Assembly (NCBI GenBank): GCA_030446525.1
Contig: JAUJNC010000037.1
Coordinates: forward strand, 1 to 41,175
Direction of reading: 5' to 3'
Origin: Armatimonadaceae bacterium
Lineage (GTDB): Bacteria; Armatimonadota; Armatimonadia; Armatimonadales; Armatimonadaceae
Length of the DNA: 41,175 nt
In this document: piece by piece, positions 1 through 9,231 of the stretch
How positions within the stretch are numbered: position 1 is the first letter of the stretch
Layout: every line of letters begins with the position of its first letter
Notes under the pieces: generated by a model
Told to the model about the DNA's origin: nothing
Seen by the model: the letters and a program-made list of their open reading frames with translations, nothing else
Database searches by the model: none
Translations under genes and position numbers: made by a program

Positions 1-447
1 GCCGGGCCGGACACGGGCGCCGTGGAGCAACCCGGCTCGCAGACGTCGGTCGAGTTTTTCGTGGTGACGGGCGAGCGGTCGCTGGTAGAGGGGCGCGCCG
101 CCCTGGCGTTGGCGGACCCGCTCCTGCAGGCGCTGGGCCGGCCCAACCGTGAGCAGGTGGTCACGCAGCGGACGAGCGTCGCGACGACCCTGCAGGCGAT
201 GGAGCTGACCAACGGCCAGACGCTGGCCGCCCGGCTCGAGCGGGGCGCCCGGCGGTGGGCCGGGGACACCCGGATGCCGGCCGCAGATCTCGTCACGGCC
301 CTTTACGAGCACGCCCTCGGCCGGCCGCCGACCAGGGCCGAGCGGCAGGCCGCCGCGGAGATGCTCGGGCAGCCCGCGCGCAAGGAAGGCATGGAAGACC
401 TGCTCTGGGCGCTGACGATGCTGCCGGATTTCCAGCTGATCTATTGA
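1..447 (+). CDS. DUF1553-family protein, C-terminal fragment (5' end outside window)
   Basis: The frame is open from base 1, so the GTG at 22 is internal and only the last 148 residues are present. The end carries the pattern of the DUF1553 C-terminus: LYEHALGRPPTRAE followed by a hydrophobic segment ending MLPDFQLIY, equivalent to the family's closing LLNSxEF segment. These proteins (PSD1/DUF1549-DUF1553, planctomycete-type cytochrome c-associated) are typically exported. They are encoded directly upstream of a DUF1501 gene, exactly as here, with an 11-base gap. The biochemical role of the family is unknown. Family assignment is fairly secure from the terminal motif and the gene pairing. Confidence 0.75.
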   Translation, partial: AGPDTGAVEQPGSQTSVEFFVVTGERSLVEGRAALALADPLLQALGRPNREQVVTQRTSVATTLQAMELTNGQTLAARLERGARRWAGDTRMPAADLVTALYEHALGRPPTRAERQAAAEMLGQPARKEGMEDLLWALTMLPDFQLIY

Positions 448-458
448 GACAGGATGCC

Positions 459-1898
459 ATGAGCCTACACCATAACCTGAGTCGTCGAGACTTCCTGAAG
501 GGCGCCAGTGCGGCGACGCTTTCCGCGCTCGCCGCGGGCTATCCGCGCCCGCTGCTGGCAGAGGAGGCGCGCAAGGAGGCCGGAAAGGCCACCGCCGACA
601 CGGTGATCGTGCTCTGGATGGCCGGCGGGATGGCGCACACCGAGACGTTCGACCCGAAGCGCCACACCCCGTATGCCGCCGGCACGCCTTCCGGCGCCGT
701 GCTGAGCACCTTCCCCGCGATCCCCACGGCCGTGGACGGCATCCAATTCTCGCAGGGGCTGGAGAAACTCGCCGCCGTCATGGACCGCGGCACGCTCGTC
801 CGCTCCTACACGGCCGCCGACCTGGGCTTCATCCTCCATTCGCGGCACCAATACCACTGGCACACCGGCTACGCGCCCCCGCAGACGGTGGCCGCGCCGC
901 ACATCGGGGCGGTGATCGCGCGCACGCTCGGCCCGCTGGGCGACGCCGTGCCCGCCTTCATCAACATCGGCCAGCGCTTCGACGTGGGCGAGGGCGAGGA
1001 GCTCAAGGCCTTCCACACCGCCGGCTTCCTCGGAAGCGAGTTCGGCCCCTTCAACCTGCCCTTCCCGGACCAAGCCATGGAGGCCGTGCGCCCGCCCCGC
1101 GGCATGAGCCCGTCCCGGTTCGAGAACCGCCAGAAGTTCCTGAAAAGGCTGGCGGCGAACAGCCCGATCAGCCGGCACGGCAGCGACTACCAGAAGGAGT
1201 CGCTGCTCCGCTCTCTCGACAACGCCTACCGCCTGCTCAGCTCGCCGGCCGCCCGGGCGTTCGACCTGCAGGGGGAGCCGAAGCCGTCGTACGACAAATA
1301 CAACACCGGCCGGTTCGGCCTTGGGTGCCTGCTCGCGCGGCGGCTGACCGAGGCCGGCGCGCGCTTCATCGAGGTGACGACCGAGTACGTCCCGTTTCTG
1401 GGCTGGGACACGCACGATAACGGTTACACCCGCCTGGTCGACATGAAAAAGGCGATCGACGCGCCGGTCGCGCAGCTGGTCCTGGACCTGGAAGAGCGCG
1501 GCCTGCTCGACCGCACCCTGATCGTCCTGGCGAGCGAGTTCAGCCGCGACATGATGACCGAGGGCAAGCCGGACAAGAAGGTGAAGGACCAGGTGGAGGT
1601 CCCCGAGGTGATCACCGAGCCCAAGCACTACGGCATGCACCGCCACTTCACCGACGCCGGCTGCGTGCTCCTTTTCGGCGGCGGGGTGAAGAAGGGCTTT
1701 CTCTACGGCAAGACGGCGGACGAGCGCCCGTGCAAGACCGTGGAGAACCCCGTCGTGATCCAGGACCTGCACGCGACCATCTACCACGCGCTGGGCATCT
1801 CGCCCAAGCTGAGCTACGAGGTCGAGAAGCGCCCCTTCTACGTGACGCACGACGGCAAGGGACAGCCGATCGGCGACCTGCTCGCGCGCGGCGCCTAA
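459..1898 (+). CDS. DUF1501 family exported protein
   Basis: The protein is 479 residues, the normal length for DUF1501, a sulfatase/alkaline-phosphatase-fold family of unknown substrate. The N-terminus holds a twin-arginine signal (SRRDFLKGA then a hydrophobic stretch and a cleavage-like LLA-EEA). Family landmarks are visible: VLWMAGGMAHTETFDPK near residue 50 and GWDTHDNG near residue 310. The ATG at 459 is chosen because it puts the twin-arginine motif about 9 residues from the start; a longer open frame begins at 255 but overlaps the preceding gene. It is probably co-transcribed with the DUF1553 gene, a conserved pair in planctomycete-like genomes. No frameshift is present. Confidence 0.88.
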   Translation: MSLHHNLSRRDFLKGASAATLSALAAGYPRPLLAEEARKEAGKATADTVIVLWMAGGMAHTETFDPKRHTPYAAGTPSGAVLSTFPAIPTAVDGIQFSQGLEKLAAVMDRGTLVRSYTAADLGFILHSRHQYHWHTGYAPPQTVAAPHIGAVIARTLGPLGDAVPAFINIGQRFDVGEGEELKAFHTAGFLGSEFGPFNLPFPDQAMEAVRPPRGMSPSRFENRQKFLKRLAANSPISRHGSDYQKESLLRSLDNAYRLLSSPAARAFDLQGEPKPSYDKYNTGRFGLGCLLARRLTEAGARFIEVTTEYVPFLGWDTHDNGYTRLVDMKKAIDAPVAQLVLDLEERGLLDRTLIVLASEFSRDMMTEGKPDKKVKDQVEVPEVITEPKHYGMHRHFTDAGCVLLFGGGVKKGFLYGKTADERPCKTVENPVVIQDLHATIYHALGISPKLSYEVEKRPFYVTHDGKGQPIGDLLARGA

Positions 1899-1990
1899 GC
1901 ACGCCTTCACTCGCCCGCTCTGTGGCCGCCGGGGAAAAAGCCCTCTTGGCGGGGGGTCTCGGTGCCGATAATCCCACAGAGCACCACGAG

Positions 1991-3812
1991 ATGAAGAACA
2001 CATCGTTGAGGAAACCGCTCCGGGTATTGGTCATCGAAGATCCCGAACAGGACATGGCGCTGCTCCTGCGGGAACTGCGGGGCTGCGGCTTTGACCCCGT
2101 CGTCACGAAAGGGAAACAGACCGAAGAGCTCCTGTGGGGGTCGAGCGAGCGCATCCGGAACATCCTGGACAGCATCACCGACGCGTTCCTCATCCTCGAC
2201 CACGAGGGACGGTTCACGTACCTGAACCCGCAGGCGGAATTCTTGCTGCAAAGTCCCTGCAGCGAGCTGCTCGGCCGCAACCTGTGGGACGAGTTCCCCG
2301 AACCCGCCCGCCCGCCCTTTGCCGGGCGCTACCAGGCGGCGATGGACGAGCAGGTAAGCGTCAGCTTCGAGGAGTTCTGCCCGCCGCTCCACACCTGGTT
2401 CGAGGTGCACGCCTACCCCTCGCCGGGGGGACTGTCGATCTATTTGCGCGACATCACGTCCCGCAAGCTGACCGAGGACACCGTCCGCTGGCAGGCGTGC
2501 ACCACGACGCTCTGACCGGGCTGCCCAACCGCACGCTCTTCCTGGACCGGCGCTGGACTCTCCTCGCCGCCGCCCAGCGCAAGGAGAGCACGGCGGCCGT
2601 GCTGTTCGTGGACCTGGACCGCTTCAAGCAGATCAACGACACGCTGGGGCATTCCGCCGGGGACCGCCTCCCGCAGGAGATCGCGGACCGGCTGTCGGGC
2701 TGCCTGCGGGCCCAGGACACGATCGCGCGCATGGGCGGCGACGAGTTCACCCTGCTGCTGCCGGATCTGGACCTGCCCGAGGACGCCGCCAAGGTCGCCC
2801 AGAAGCTGCTCGCGGCCCTGAAGCTGCCGCTGACCCTGGAAGGGCAGGAGCCACCATCACCGCCAGCATCGGCGTCAGCGTCGTCCCCTACGACGGCCGG
2901 GGCGCGCAGACCCTGCTCAAACACGCCGACGTGGCGATGTACTGACAAGGAGCAGGGCGGCGACGGCTATCGCCTGTACACCGAGGCGATGAACGCCACC
3001 GCTTTCGAGCGGCCTGTCCTGGAGAACCATCTGCGCAAGGCGATCACGCTCGACGAGCCTGACCCTCCTGTACCAGCCGCAGGTCGAGCCTTCGCCACCG
3101 GCCGGGTCACCGGGGTGGAGGCGCTCGTGCGGTGGCGTCACCCTGACCCGGGGATCGTGCTGCCGACCAAGTTCATCCCGCTGGCCGAGGAGATGGGCCT
3201 GATCGTGCCGATCGGGGAGTGGGTGCTCCGGGAAGCTCGCCGGCAGGCGGCCCGCTGGCACACGCACCCGCAGAACGCCGGGCAGCCGCTGCGCGTCTCG
3301 GTCAACCTGTCGGCGCGCCAGTTCGGGCAGCACAACCTGGCCCAGACGGTGGCGGCCATACTGGCAGAGACCGGCCTGGACCCCGGGTGGCTCGACTGAG
3401 CCTGACCGAAACGGCGCTGATGGACAACAGCGACGCGCCGTGGAGACGCTGCGGGCGCTGAAGCGGCTGGGCGTTTGTGTGTCGGTGGACGATTTTCGGG
3501 ACGGGCTACTCGTCGCTGTCCTACCTGCGCCGCTTCCCCCTCGACGCGCTCAAGGTGGACCGGTCGTTCGTGCGCGACCTCGAAGGAGACAGGACGAACC
3601 AGGAGGTCGTTCGTGCGGTGATCGACCTGGCGCACGCCCTGGGACTGAAGGTGGTCGCCGAGGGCGTCGAGACCCAGTCGCAGCGCGACTGCCTCCGCGC
3701 GCTGGGCTGCGACACCATGCAAGGGTACTTCTTCAGCCCGGCCGTCTCCGCCGAGAAGCTCGAAGCGCTCCTGGAAACCACCCTGGCGGCGCCCGACAAG
3801 CTGCCCTGCTAG
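1991..3812 (+). pseudogene. PAS-GGDEF-EAL cyclic-di-GMP protein, multiply frameshifted
   Basis: The predicted product makes and/or hydrolyses cyclic di-GMP. From ATG 1991 the first ~35 residues (RVLVIEDPEQDMALLL) look like the start of a response-regulator receiver domain, but it stops there and runs straight into a PAS domain (ILDSITDAFLILD). A GGDEF domain follows with an intact GGDEF motif around 2740, then an EAL domain (VEALVRW near 3117, DDF near 3488, VAEGVET near 3655). Both catalytic signatures are present. The reading frame must change near 2490, 2853, 2942, 3060-3100, 3395, 3440 and 3493 to follow the homology. That is far too many for a functional gene as sequenced, so it is either decayed or in an error-rich stretch. 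The stop is at 3812. Confidence 0.8.
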
Positions 3813-3958
3813 CCGTAGCGCCCCCTGCGGAACCTCCCGCCACCCCCGTTCTGGTATGGATAAATGACTGCCCCACCTCCCCTGCGCTGGCGCACACTCC
3901 TTGCGGGCAGGAAGGTTACACCGCTGTTTCCCTCCATACGCTGGGAAGAAAGACCGCC

Positions 3959-4417
3959 ATGAACCAGGAGTACGTGAAGTTGTCCCAGGTCATCCAGACG
4001 GCCTCCGGGAGCGCGCGGCTGGACGACGTCAGGGAAGTCGAGGGGCCGAACAAGCCGGGGCGGCTTCCGCTTAACGGACGGCAAGCACTGCGTCAGCCTG
4101 TCCCGCGTGCCGGAGGGCGACCTCTGGTGCGTGTCCGCCTGGTTCGACGTCTCCGACGACATCGATCCGGGCATCATCGAGGGCACGTTCCGGCCGCGCC
4201 GGCGGGAGGGAGTGTCGTCGGCGCGACCGCCAGCATCAAGGACGCCGTTATGACCGTGATCGAGATCCTCATCGAAGGCCGCATGGAGGACGCGCTCAAG
4301 GCGAGGCCTGCGACGGGCGCGGCGAGGGAGCGGAAGCAGCCCGCCGGGGCGAACGGCCGCCGCGCCGTCTTCCGCACCGCACGGGCGTTCCGTTCCCGCT
4401 CCCTGCGGCCCCGGTAG
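3959..4417 (+). pseudogene. Small unknown gene, two compensating frameshifts
   Basis: An ATG at 3959 follows a purine-rich GGGAAGAAAG and opens MNQEYVKLSQVIQ. The frame appears to shift near 4055 and shift back near 4200. In between, the alternative frame reads GFRLTDGKHCVSLSRVPEGD then LWCVSAWFDVSDD, which is more protein-like than the nominal frame. After the return it ends with a hydrophobic/acidic segment MTVIEILIEGRMEDAL and a basic tail to the stop at 4417. The whole would be roughly 150 residues. I do not recognise the family. The gene converges on the phosphatase gene on the opposite strand. Confidence 0.35.
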
Positions 4418-4440
4418 GCAGCCCGGGCGCCCGCCCCCGG

Positions 4441-5579
4441 CTAGGGGCCGCCGGGCGAGCAGCAGGCAGGCGTCGTCCTGGAGCGCGCCCCCCGTAAAGG
4501 CGCGGGTCCCGTCCAGGATGGCCTGGCCCCATCGCACGGGCCGACCCGAGGGAAGAGGCCTCTTGGCGAGCCGCGCCGTGCTCCTCGTAGCCGAAGGCCC
4601 TGCTGCGCCGCGCCTCCGTCAGCCCGTCGGTGACCAGAAGCGCGTCGCCGGGCCCCAGGCACACGGCCGCGGCGGTGTACGTTTCCTCGGGCTCCACCCC
4701 CAGCGGGAGGTCGCCGGTTTGCACCGCCTCCGGCTCGCCGCCGGCGCGCAGGACGAGCGGCGGCTCCGCGCCGGCCACCGCGAGCCGCCCCTTCCCCGTC
4801 GCGGGGTCCACGAGGGCCAGTGCGAGGGCGACGAAGCCGGGGAACCCCTGGCCGTCGAGCCTGTGCGCGTCGCAAAGGACACGGTTCAGGCGCTCGAGCG
4901 CCTGCGCGGGATCCTGGTACTCGCGCAGCAGGGCGCGCAGGGCATACTTCACCTCCGCCGTGCGGGTCGCCGCCCTCAGCCCCTTCCCGGACACGTCCCC
5001 GACCACGAGCGCCACCTCGCCCCCGGGGAGCGCAAAGGCGTCATAGAAGTCGCCACACACGGCGGCCTCGTCCCACGCCGGCACGTAGAACGGCTCCACG
5101 TCCAGGCCCGCCAGCGCTTCCTTCGGGGCCGTGACCAGCAGGGAGCGCTGCAGGGTTTCGGCGATGCGGTGTTCCCGCTCGTAGGCGGCCTGAAGCTCCC
5201 GCTGGCTTCGCGTCAAGTCCGCCGCCGCTTCCTCGGCCCGCTGCCGCGCCCCGCGCAGCGCATCGCTGAGGCAGCTGATCGAAACGCCGATCAGCACGAA
5301 CAGCCCCAACCGCACCGCGTCGCTCGCCCGGGTGAACAGCACGGAGTGGACAACCGGCAGGAAGAGGAGCTTGCCGCTCAGGGCGCCCAGCGCCGTGGCG
5401 AACAGCCCCGGCCTCAGGCCGCCGTACCAGGCCGCGAGCATCACGGCCAGGGTGAAGACCAGCAAGGGAGCGTCGCTGCCCAGGACGGGCCCGAGCAGCA
5501 GCCGCACCAACACCGCCGCCCCCGTCGCCAGAACGGCAACGCTGTAGCCCAGCCATGGCGCGCTTTTGCTTTGCCGCAT
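4441..5579 (-). pseudogene. DUF4118 membrane sensor fused to PP2C/SpoIIE (RsbU-type) phosphatase, frameshifted C-terminus
   Basis: The predicted product is a membrane-bound serine/threonine phosphatase of the RsbU/SpoIIE class, which usually dephosphorylates an anti-anti-sigma partner. Residues ~10-105 form a DUF4118-type block of hydrophobic helices. A coiled-coil linker (QRELQAAYEREHRIAETLQRS) follows, then the PP2C core with VCGDFYDAF and VVGDVSGKG (metal-binding Asp residues) and LVTDGLTEAR. The frame is lost near 4590. The neighbouring frame continues with the expected ending DDACLLLARRP, and a TAG at 4441-4443 would be reached if the C-run there carried one indel. ATG 5579 is chosen; a GTG at 5612 is possible. 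No RsbV/RsbW gene is adjacent. Confidence 0.75.
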
Positions 5580-5723
5580 CCCCTTGCCCCCAAGCCTCCG
5601 AAAAACCGTCACCGGCCAAGGTATTCTACCTGATGCGCTCCCTTTATGGTTACCGGAGCAACCAGTCTGTTTTCTGCGAGGGAGTTACCGTTGATGTCCG
5701 GCCGTACGGTAGCCTGATCATCA

Positions 5724-5753
5724 AACGGTGTGGTATCATGATATCACACCGTT
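5724..5753. promoter_or_regulatory. 30-bp palindromic operator of the toxin-antitoxin operon
   Basis: Bases 5724-5753 form an inverted repeat with a single mismatched pair. The arms read AACGGTGTG and CACACCGTT around a TATCATGATA centre, and the element ends 17 bases before the antitoxin ATG. The centre contains TATCAT, a possible -10 box. Ribbon-helix-helix antitoxins normally bind such palindromes to repress their own operon. The assignment as the operator is an inference from position and symmetry. Confidence 0.65.
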
Positions 5754-5770
5754 CAGAGAAAGTGTTTCGT

Positions 5771-6022
5771 ATGGAAGTGCAAGCAATGACCATCCGTATC
5801 CCGCGCCGGCTGAAGGAGCAGATGGCAGTGGTGGCCCAGCGCCAGGGCAAAAGCGTCAACGTCCTGGTTCAAGAGGCGATAACCAACGTCGTGCATGCCG
5901 ACGCCGAGCGTGAGCAGGAAGAACTGCGCCGCGCCGCGGACATACTCGCGGGCGACCCCGAGGAGAACAGCGCGGAGTACCTGCTCGCGGCCCAAGCAGA
6001 GGTGATCCTCAGCGATGGGTGA
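5771..6022 (+). CDS. Ribbon-helix-helix (CopG/MetJ-type) antitoxin
   Basis: This 83-residue protein has the compact N-terminal DNA-binding pattern of ribbon-helix-helix antitoxins (MTIRIPRRLKEQM, then a helix QGKSVNVLVQEAI). The acidic C-terminal part (EREQEELRRAADILAG) would wrap the toxin. ATG 5771 is used. ATG 5786 is equally plausible because GGAAG lies 8 bases upstream and it begins exactly at the family core. The stop codon overlaps the next gene by 8 bases, the usual translational coupling of toxin-antitoxin pairs. The 30-bp palindrome just upstream suggests autoregulation. Confidence 0.8.
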   Translation: MEVQAMTIRIPRRLKEQMAVVAQRQGKSVNVLVQEAITNVVHADAEREQEELRRAADILAGDPEENSAEYLLAAQAEVILSDG

Positions 6023-6377
6023 CGAGACAGGCAGCGATATGCGGCGCGGCGAGTTGTGGTGGGCCGAGCTGCCGCAGGGGGTAGGATCCGAACAGATGGG
6101 CAGGCGTCCCGTCCTGGTGCTGCAGGTTGACGCTTTCAACGAGAATACGCGTTATGGTAACACCATCATCGTCCCGCTCACCACCAAGGGGCGCCCCGTC
6201 TTCACGAACATCGAGGTAGAACCCTCCAAAGAGAACGGCCTTACGTCCCGCTCCTGGATAAAGTGCGAGCATGTCGCCACGATCAGCAAGGCGCGCTTTC
6301 GAGGGCGCCTAGGGACTCTCTCGGATGAGCACTTGGAGCAGGTGCGCCAGGCCGTGCTGCGCGTGATGGGCTTCTAA
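6015..6377 (+). CDS. PemK/MazF-family mRNA interferase toxin
   Basis: The 120-residue protein is of standard MazF/PemK length. It shows the family landmarks MRRGELWWAELPQ (start of the first strand), GRRPVLVLQ (with the conserved Arg-Pro) and NTIIVPLTTK, and a C-terminal helix EHLEQVRQAVLRVMGF. Members of this family cleave mRNA at short sequences and are neutralised by the cognate antitoxin encoded just upstream. ATG 6015 overlaps the antitoxin gene. ATG 6039 would start at the core domain and is the main alternative. No frameshift is present, so the pair looks functional. Confidence 0.88.
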   Translation: MGDETGSDMRRGELWWAELPQGVGSEQMGRRPVLVLQVDAFNENTRYGNTIIVPLTTKGRPVFTNIEVEPSKENGLTSRSWIKCEHVATISKARFRGRLGTLSDEHLEQVRQAVLRVMGF

Positions 6378-6426
6378 ACAGTAGGCCCCGGTCTGCCGTT
6401 CCTGTACTTTGACCGCCGGGGGATTG

Positions 6427-6432
6427 TATAAT
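6427..6432 (+). promoter_or_regulatory. -10 box upstream of the TPR gene
   Basis: A perfect TATAAT sits 38 bases upstream of the TPR gene start. The hexamer 17 bases upstream (6404-6409, GTACTT) is a poor -35. A TTGACC lies only 12 bases away, which is too close for a standard promoter. Confidence 0.45.
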
Positions 6433-6469
6433 GTAAGCACCCATTTCATTGCAGTCGGAGGTAACGGCT

Positions 6470-7930
6470 ATGAGACGCAGGTCATGGCGCTGGCTGGGCG
6501 CCCTGGTGGCGGCCACGGTTGCCGCGGGCGTGCGCGCGGCGGACTGGACGGCCTGGCAGCCCGTGCCCGATAAGCACCAGAACGGCATCGACATCCGGTT
6601 CAAGCAGGGCCGCTCCAAAAACAACGGCGAGTACGAATGGAGCTACCAGTTCCGGAACCGTTACAACCGGAGGCTGACCGGCAAGATCGAGCTGGTGGAG
6701 GAGCACGCGGACGGCCCTAAGAGGGTCACCCAAACCGTCACGCTGGGGCCGAACGAGCAGGAAACGAAGCAGGAGCACCGCGCCGTCGGCCGCAAGATCA
6801 CCCAGGCGCAGGCGGTCGACGTGCAGTTCGAGGGCGGCGCGGCGGGCCCCGCGCCCGTTGCCGACACACCCGCCGTCCAGCAGCTGCGGGAATCCGTCCA
6901 GAAGATGCGCCAAGAGGTGGAACGGGCGGAGGAAGAGCGGCACCAGGCCGAGCTCAACGCCGCCCGCGTGCGCGCTCTGGCCACGTCGCGCACCCCCCAG
7001 CCTTCGTACAGCGGGACGGCGCGGGTCTTAGGCTCGACGGACCAGCAGATGGCGGAGCAAATGGTGCGCGCAAGCGCGCTCCGGGTCGAGCAGGCGCGGC
7101 GTGAGCTCCGGCGCCTGGAAGACGCGCTCAAGGCGGCCACGGGCCAGCAGACGCAGGGAGGCGACGCCCTGGCCGCCGCGCAGAAGGCCGCGTCCGACGG
7201 CAAGTGGGCCGAGGCGGAAGCCGCCTACCGCCAGGTCCTCAAGCAGGACTCGAACAACGCCCTGCACCTGGCGAACCTGGCCGTGACCCTGCGCAACCAG
7301 GGCAAGCTGGACGACGCCGTGACCACGTTCCGCCAGGCCGTGCAGATCGAACCGGACAACGCCGCCTATCAGGCCGGCCTGGGCCGCCTGTACCTGGAGC
7401 AGGGCAAGCCGCAGCAGGCCCAGGCTGCCTTTGCCGAAGCCGCCCGTCTCGCTCCGGGCGAGGCGAGCTATCACCACGGCCTGAGCGTCGCCCTGATCAA
7501 CCAGAACAGGCCGGCCGAGGCGGAAGCGTCGGCGCGGGAGGCGCTGCGCCTGAACGCCGGCGAGGCGAAGCACTATTTCGCCCTGGGCGCTGCGCTCGTC
7601 AAGCAGAACAAGCCGGCCGAGGCCGAAAAGGCGCTGCGCGAAGCCGCGCGGACCGAGCCGGGCGCCGTGAACCACCACGCCTACCTGGGCCTCGCGCTCA
7701 GCCAGCAGGGCAAGTGGGCTGAGGCCGAGAAGGCGCTGCGCGAGGCGGCGAAGCTCGCGCCCGGCGTGGCGCGCCACCAGGCCAACCTCGGGCTCGCCCT
7801 CGTGAATCAGGAGAAGTGGGCCGACGCGGAGGCCGCGTACCGCGAAGCGGCGCGGCTCGACCCCAAGAACGAGAGCTACGGGCAGCAGCTGCGCTCGGTG
7901 CAGGAAAAGCAGGGCAAAACGCCGCAGTGA
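6470..7930 (+). CDS. Exported protein with coiled coil and seven TPR repeats
   Basis: The protein is 486 residues and starts at ATG 6470 with GGAGGT seven bases upstream. Residues 1-23 are a Sec signal peptide (basic MRRRSWRW, hydrophobic core, cleavage near VRAAD). Residues ~25-125 form a small beta-rich domain of unknown type. Residues ~130-195 are a charged coiled coil (VQKMRQEVERAEEERHQ). From ~215 to the end there are seven tetratricopeptide repeats with the usual W-x-EAE-AYR / A-LAP spacing. TPR arrays are protein-interaction scaffolds, here in the periplasm. The transcript ends at the hairpin at 8027-8064. The partner is unknown. Confidence 0.85.
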   Translation: MRRRSWRWLGALVAATVAAGVRAADWTAWQPVPDKHQNGIDIRFKQGRSKNNGEYEWSYQFRNRYNRRLTGKIELVEEHADGPKRVTQTVTLGPNEQETKQEHRAVGRKITQAQAVDVQFEGGAAGPAPVADTPAVQQLRESVQKMRQEVERAEEERHQAELNAARVRALATSRTPQPSYSGTARVLGSTDQQMAEQMVRASALRVEQARRELRRLEDALKAATGQQTQGGDALAAAQKAASDGKWAEAEAAYRQVLKQDSNNALHLANLAVTLRNQGKLDDAVTTFRQAVQIEPDNAAYQAGLGRLYLEQGKPQQAQAAFAEAARLAPGEASYHHGLSVALINQNRPAEAEASAREALRLNAGEAKHYFALGAALVKQNKPAEAEKALREAARTEPGAVNHHAYLGLALSQQGKWAEAEKALREAAKLAPGVARHQANLGLALVNQEKWADAEAAYREAARLDPKNESYGQQLRSVQEKQGKTPQ

Positions 7931-8026
7931 AACAGGGCCGCCGCATGCGGAGGCGAAGCTGCGCGAAGGCGCGGCCCGTCACGACGCCGAAACGGTGCGC
8001 CGCCTGAACCGATGCTTCTCAGGCGG

Positions 8027-8064
8027 AAAACAGCCCCGGCAGACATCTCTGCCGGGGCTGTTTT
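8027..8064. terminator. Bidirectional intrinsic terminator
   Basis: A 16-bp perfect stem (AAAACAGCCCCGGCAG and its complement) encloses a 6-base loop, with an A-run on the left and a T-run on the right. It lies between the convergent TPR gene and the minus-strand lipoprotein gene and can terminate both. Confidence 0.9.
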
Positions 8065-8090
8065 GTTGTAGCGATACGACTACCGGCGGG

Positions 8091-9113
8091 TTACGGTGCC
8101 TGAAGTGTGATCGTGAGGGGTGCCTGCGTGGCGCCGGTGCCGCTGGAGTTAAGCGTTTGGCCGGCGGCGAGGTTGACGTCGAGGGTTGCGCTTCGCGGGG
8201 CGGTAACGGCGTTCGCGCCGGTGCCGGTCCGTACCTGGCCAGTGACGGTGATGGTCTGTTGGCCCGGCTGGGCGAAAAGAACAACGACGCGTCCCGGATC
8301 GTTGGGGTCCGTGGTGTCTTTTTGCCGCGCGCCGGGCACCGGGTTGGTGATCGTGGCCGTGGCGGCGCGCACGTTGGCCGACGCTCCGGTTCCCGGCAGG
8401 ACGCGGAGAACGACCATCGCGTGCTCGGGCTGAAGCACGGCGACATCGAAGAAGGTGGTGCTGGAGCCGAGCGGGCTCGCCGGCGCGCGCGCGTCCGTCG
8501 CCGTGACCGCCATGCTGTGCAGACCGGTCGTGGCGAACGGGAGGGCGAAGGGAGCGGTCCGGTAGGTCGCGTTGGCGAGCGGCCCGGTCGTGTTCGGACT
8601 AAAGGTGAGCGGCTGTGCGAAGCCGGGCGCCTCTTCGCTGCCGTCGGCCCGCCGGGTGGTGAGTGTAACGCCGTTGGGGTTGACCGGGATCACGTCACCA
8701 TTGGCGGCGTTACCATTGGCGATGGAGGCGCCGAAGATGGCCGGACCCCCTGGGGGGGCGCCCTGGACGTTGAAGCCGAGGTCGATGTAGCGCCCGCCCG
8801 CCGAGAACCCGAGCGGGATCTTTTCGGTGGTGCCGAACGCCTCGGTGGCTATGGGCGTCCCCACATAGTCCACGGCCCCGGTGACATACCCCACCGTGTT
8901 GCCGGGGTTTGCCAGGCCGCTAGTCATCAGGAACTGCGGTGTGGCGGCGAAGATCGCCTGCGTCTGCAGGCCGTAGACCGTCGGGGAGGTGTCACGGGTC
9001 GGAGTCAGCTGTTCCGTGGTGGCGGTAGTCCCGCCGCAGCCGCTCAGAAACGCGGCGGTGACCGCCATAAGGGTGAAGGGCGCTGTCCTTCTGCGAAGTG
9101 TTATGCGATTCAT
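8091..9113 (-). CDS. Lipoprotein of unknown function, downstream of the TonB-dependent receptor
   Basis: The protein is 340 residues. A lipoprotein signal peptide ends in the lipobox FLSGC at about residue 22. The rest is rich in Thr, Ala, Gly and beta-strand patterns, and ends with two Ig-like stretches (VVVLFAQPGQQTITVTGQV). It lies ~120 bases after the receptor gene on the same strand, so it may be a surface partner of that receptor. Such pairs often bind the transported ligand, but no SusD-type family is recognised here. ATG 9113 is chosen over the longer frame because it places the lipobox correctly. AAGGAA occurs slightly further upstream than ideal. Confidence 0.7.
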   Translation of the reverse strand: MNRITLRRRTAPFTLMAVTAAFLSGCGGTTATTEQLTPTRDTSPTVYGLQTQAIFAATPQFLMTSGLANPGNTVGYVTGAVDYVGTPIATEAFGTTEKIPLGFSAGGRYIDLGFNVQGAPPGGPAIFGASIANGNAANGDVIPVNPNGVTLTTRRADGSEEAPGFAQPLTFSPNTTGPLANATYRTAPFALPFATTGLHSMAVTATDARAPASPLGSSTTFFDVAVLQPEHAMVVLRVLPGTGASANVRAATATITNPVPGARQKDTTDPNDPGRVVVLFAQPGQQTITVTGQVRTGTGANAVTAPRSATLDVNLAAGQTLNSSGTGATQAPLTITLQAP

Positions 9114-9192
9114 GGTGATCGTAAAGAGTTCCTTTTGATTCCTTCTTGCTTCGGCTGCCGCCCCGAGGGGCGGGACGAAAGGCATGCGGGAA

Positions 9193-9212
9193 GGGGCGCC
9201 TCGCGGCACCCC
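9193..9212. other. Intercistronic hairpin between receptor and lipoprotein genes
   Basis: GGGGCGCC and GGCACCCC form an 8-bp stem (one G-T wobble on the RNA) around TCGC. No T-run follows in the direction of transcription, so it may be an RNA processing or attenuation element rather than a full terminator. Confidence 0.4.
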
Positions 9213-9231
9213 TCCTGGCGGAAACCGGTTT

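Noticed and set aside
465..2003. 512-residue minus-strand frame opposite the DUF1501 gene
   Set aside because: Composition is Arg/His/Val-rich with no motif, and the plus strand encodes a clear DUF1501 protein with a Tat signal.
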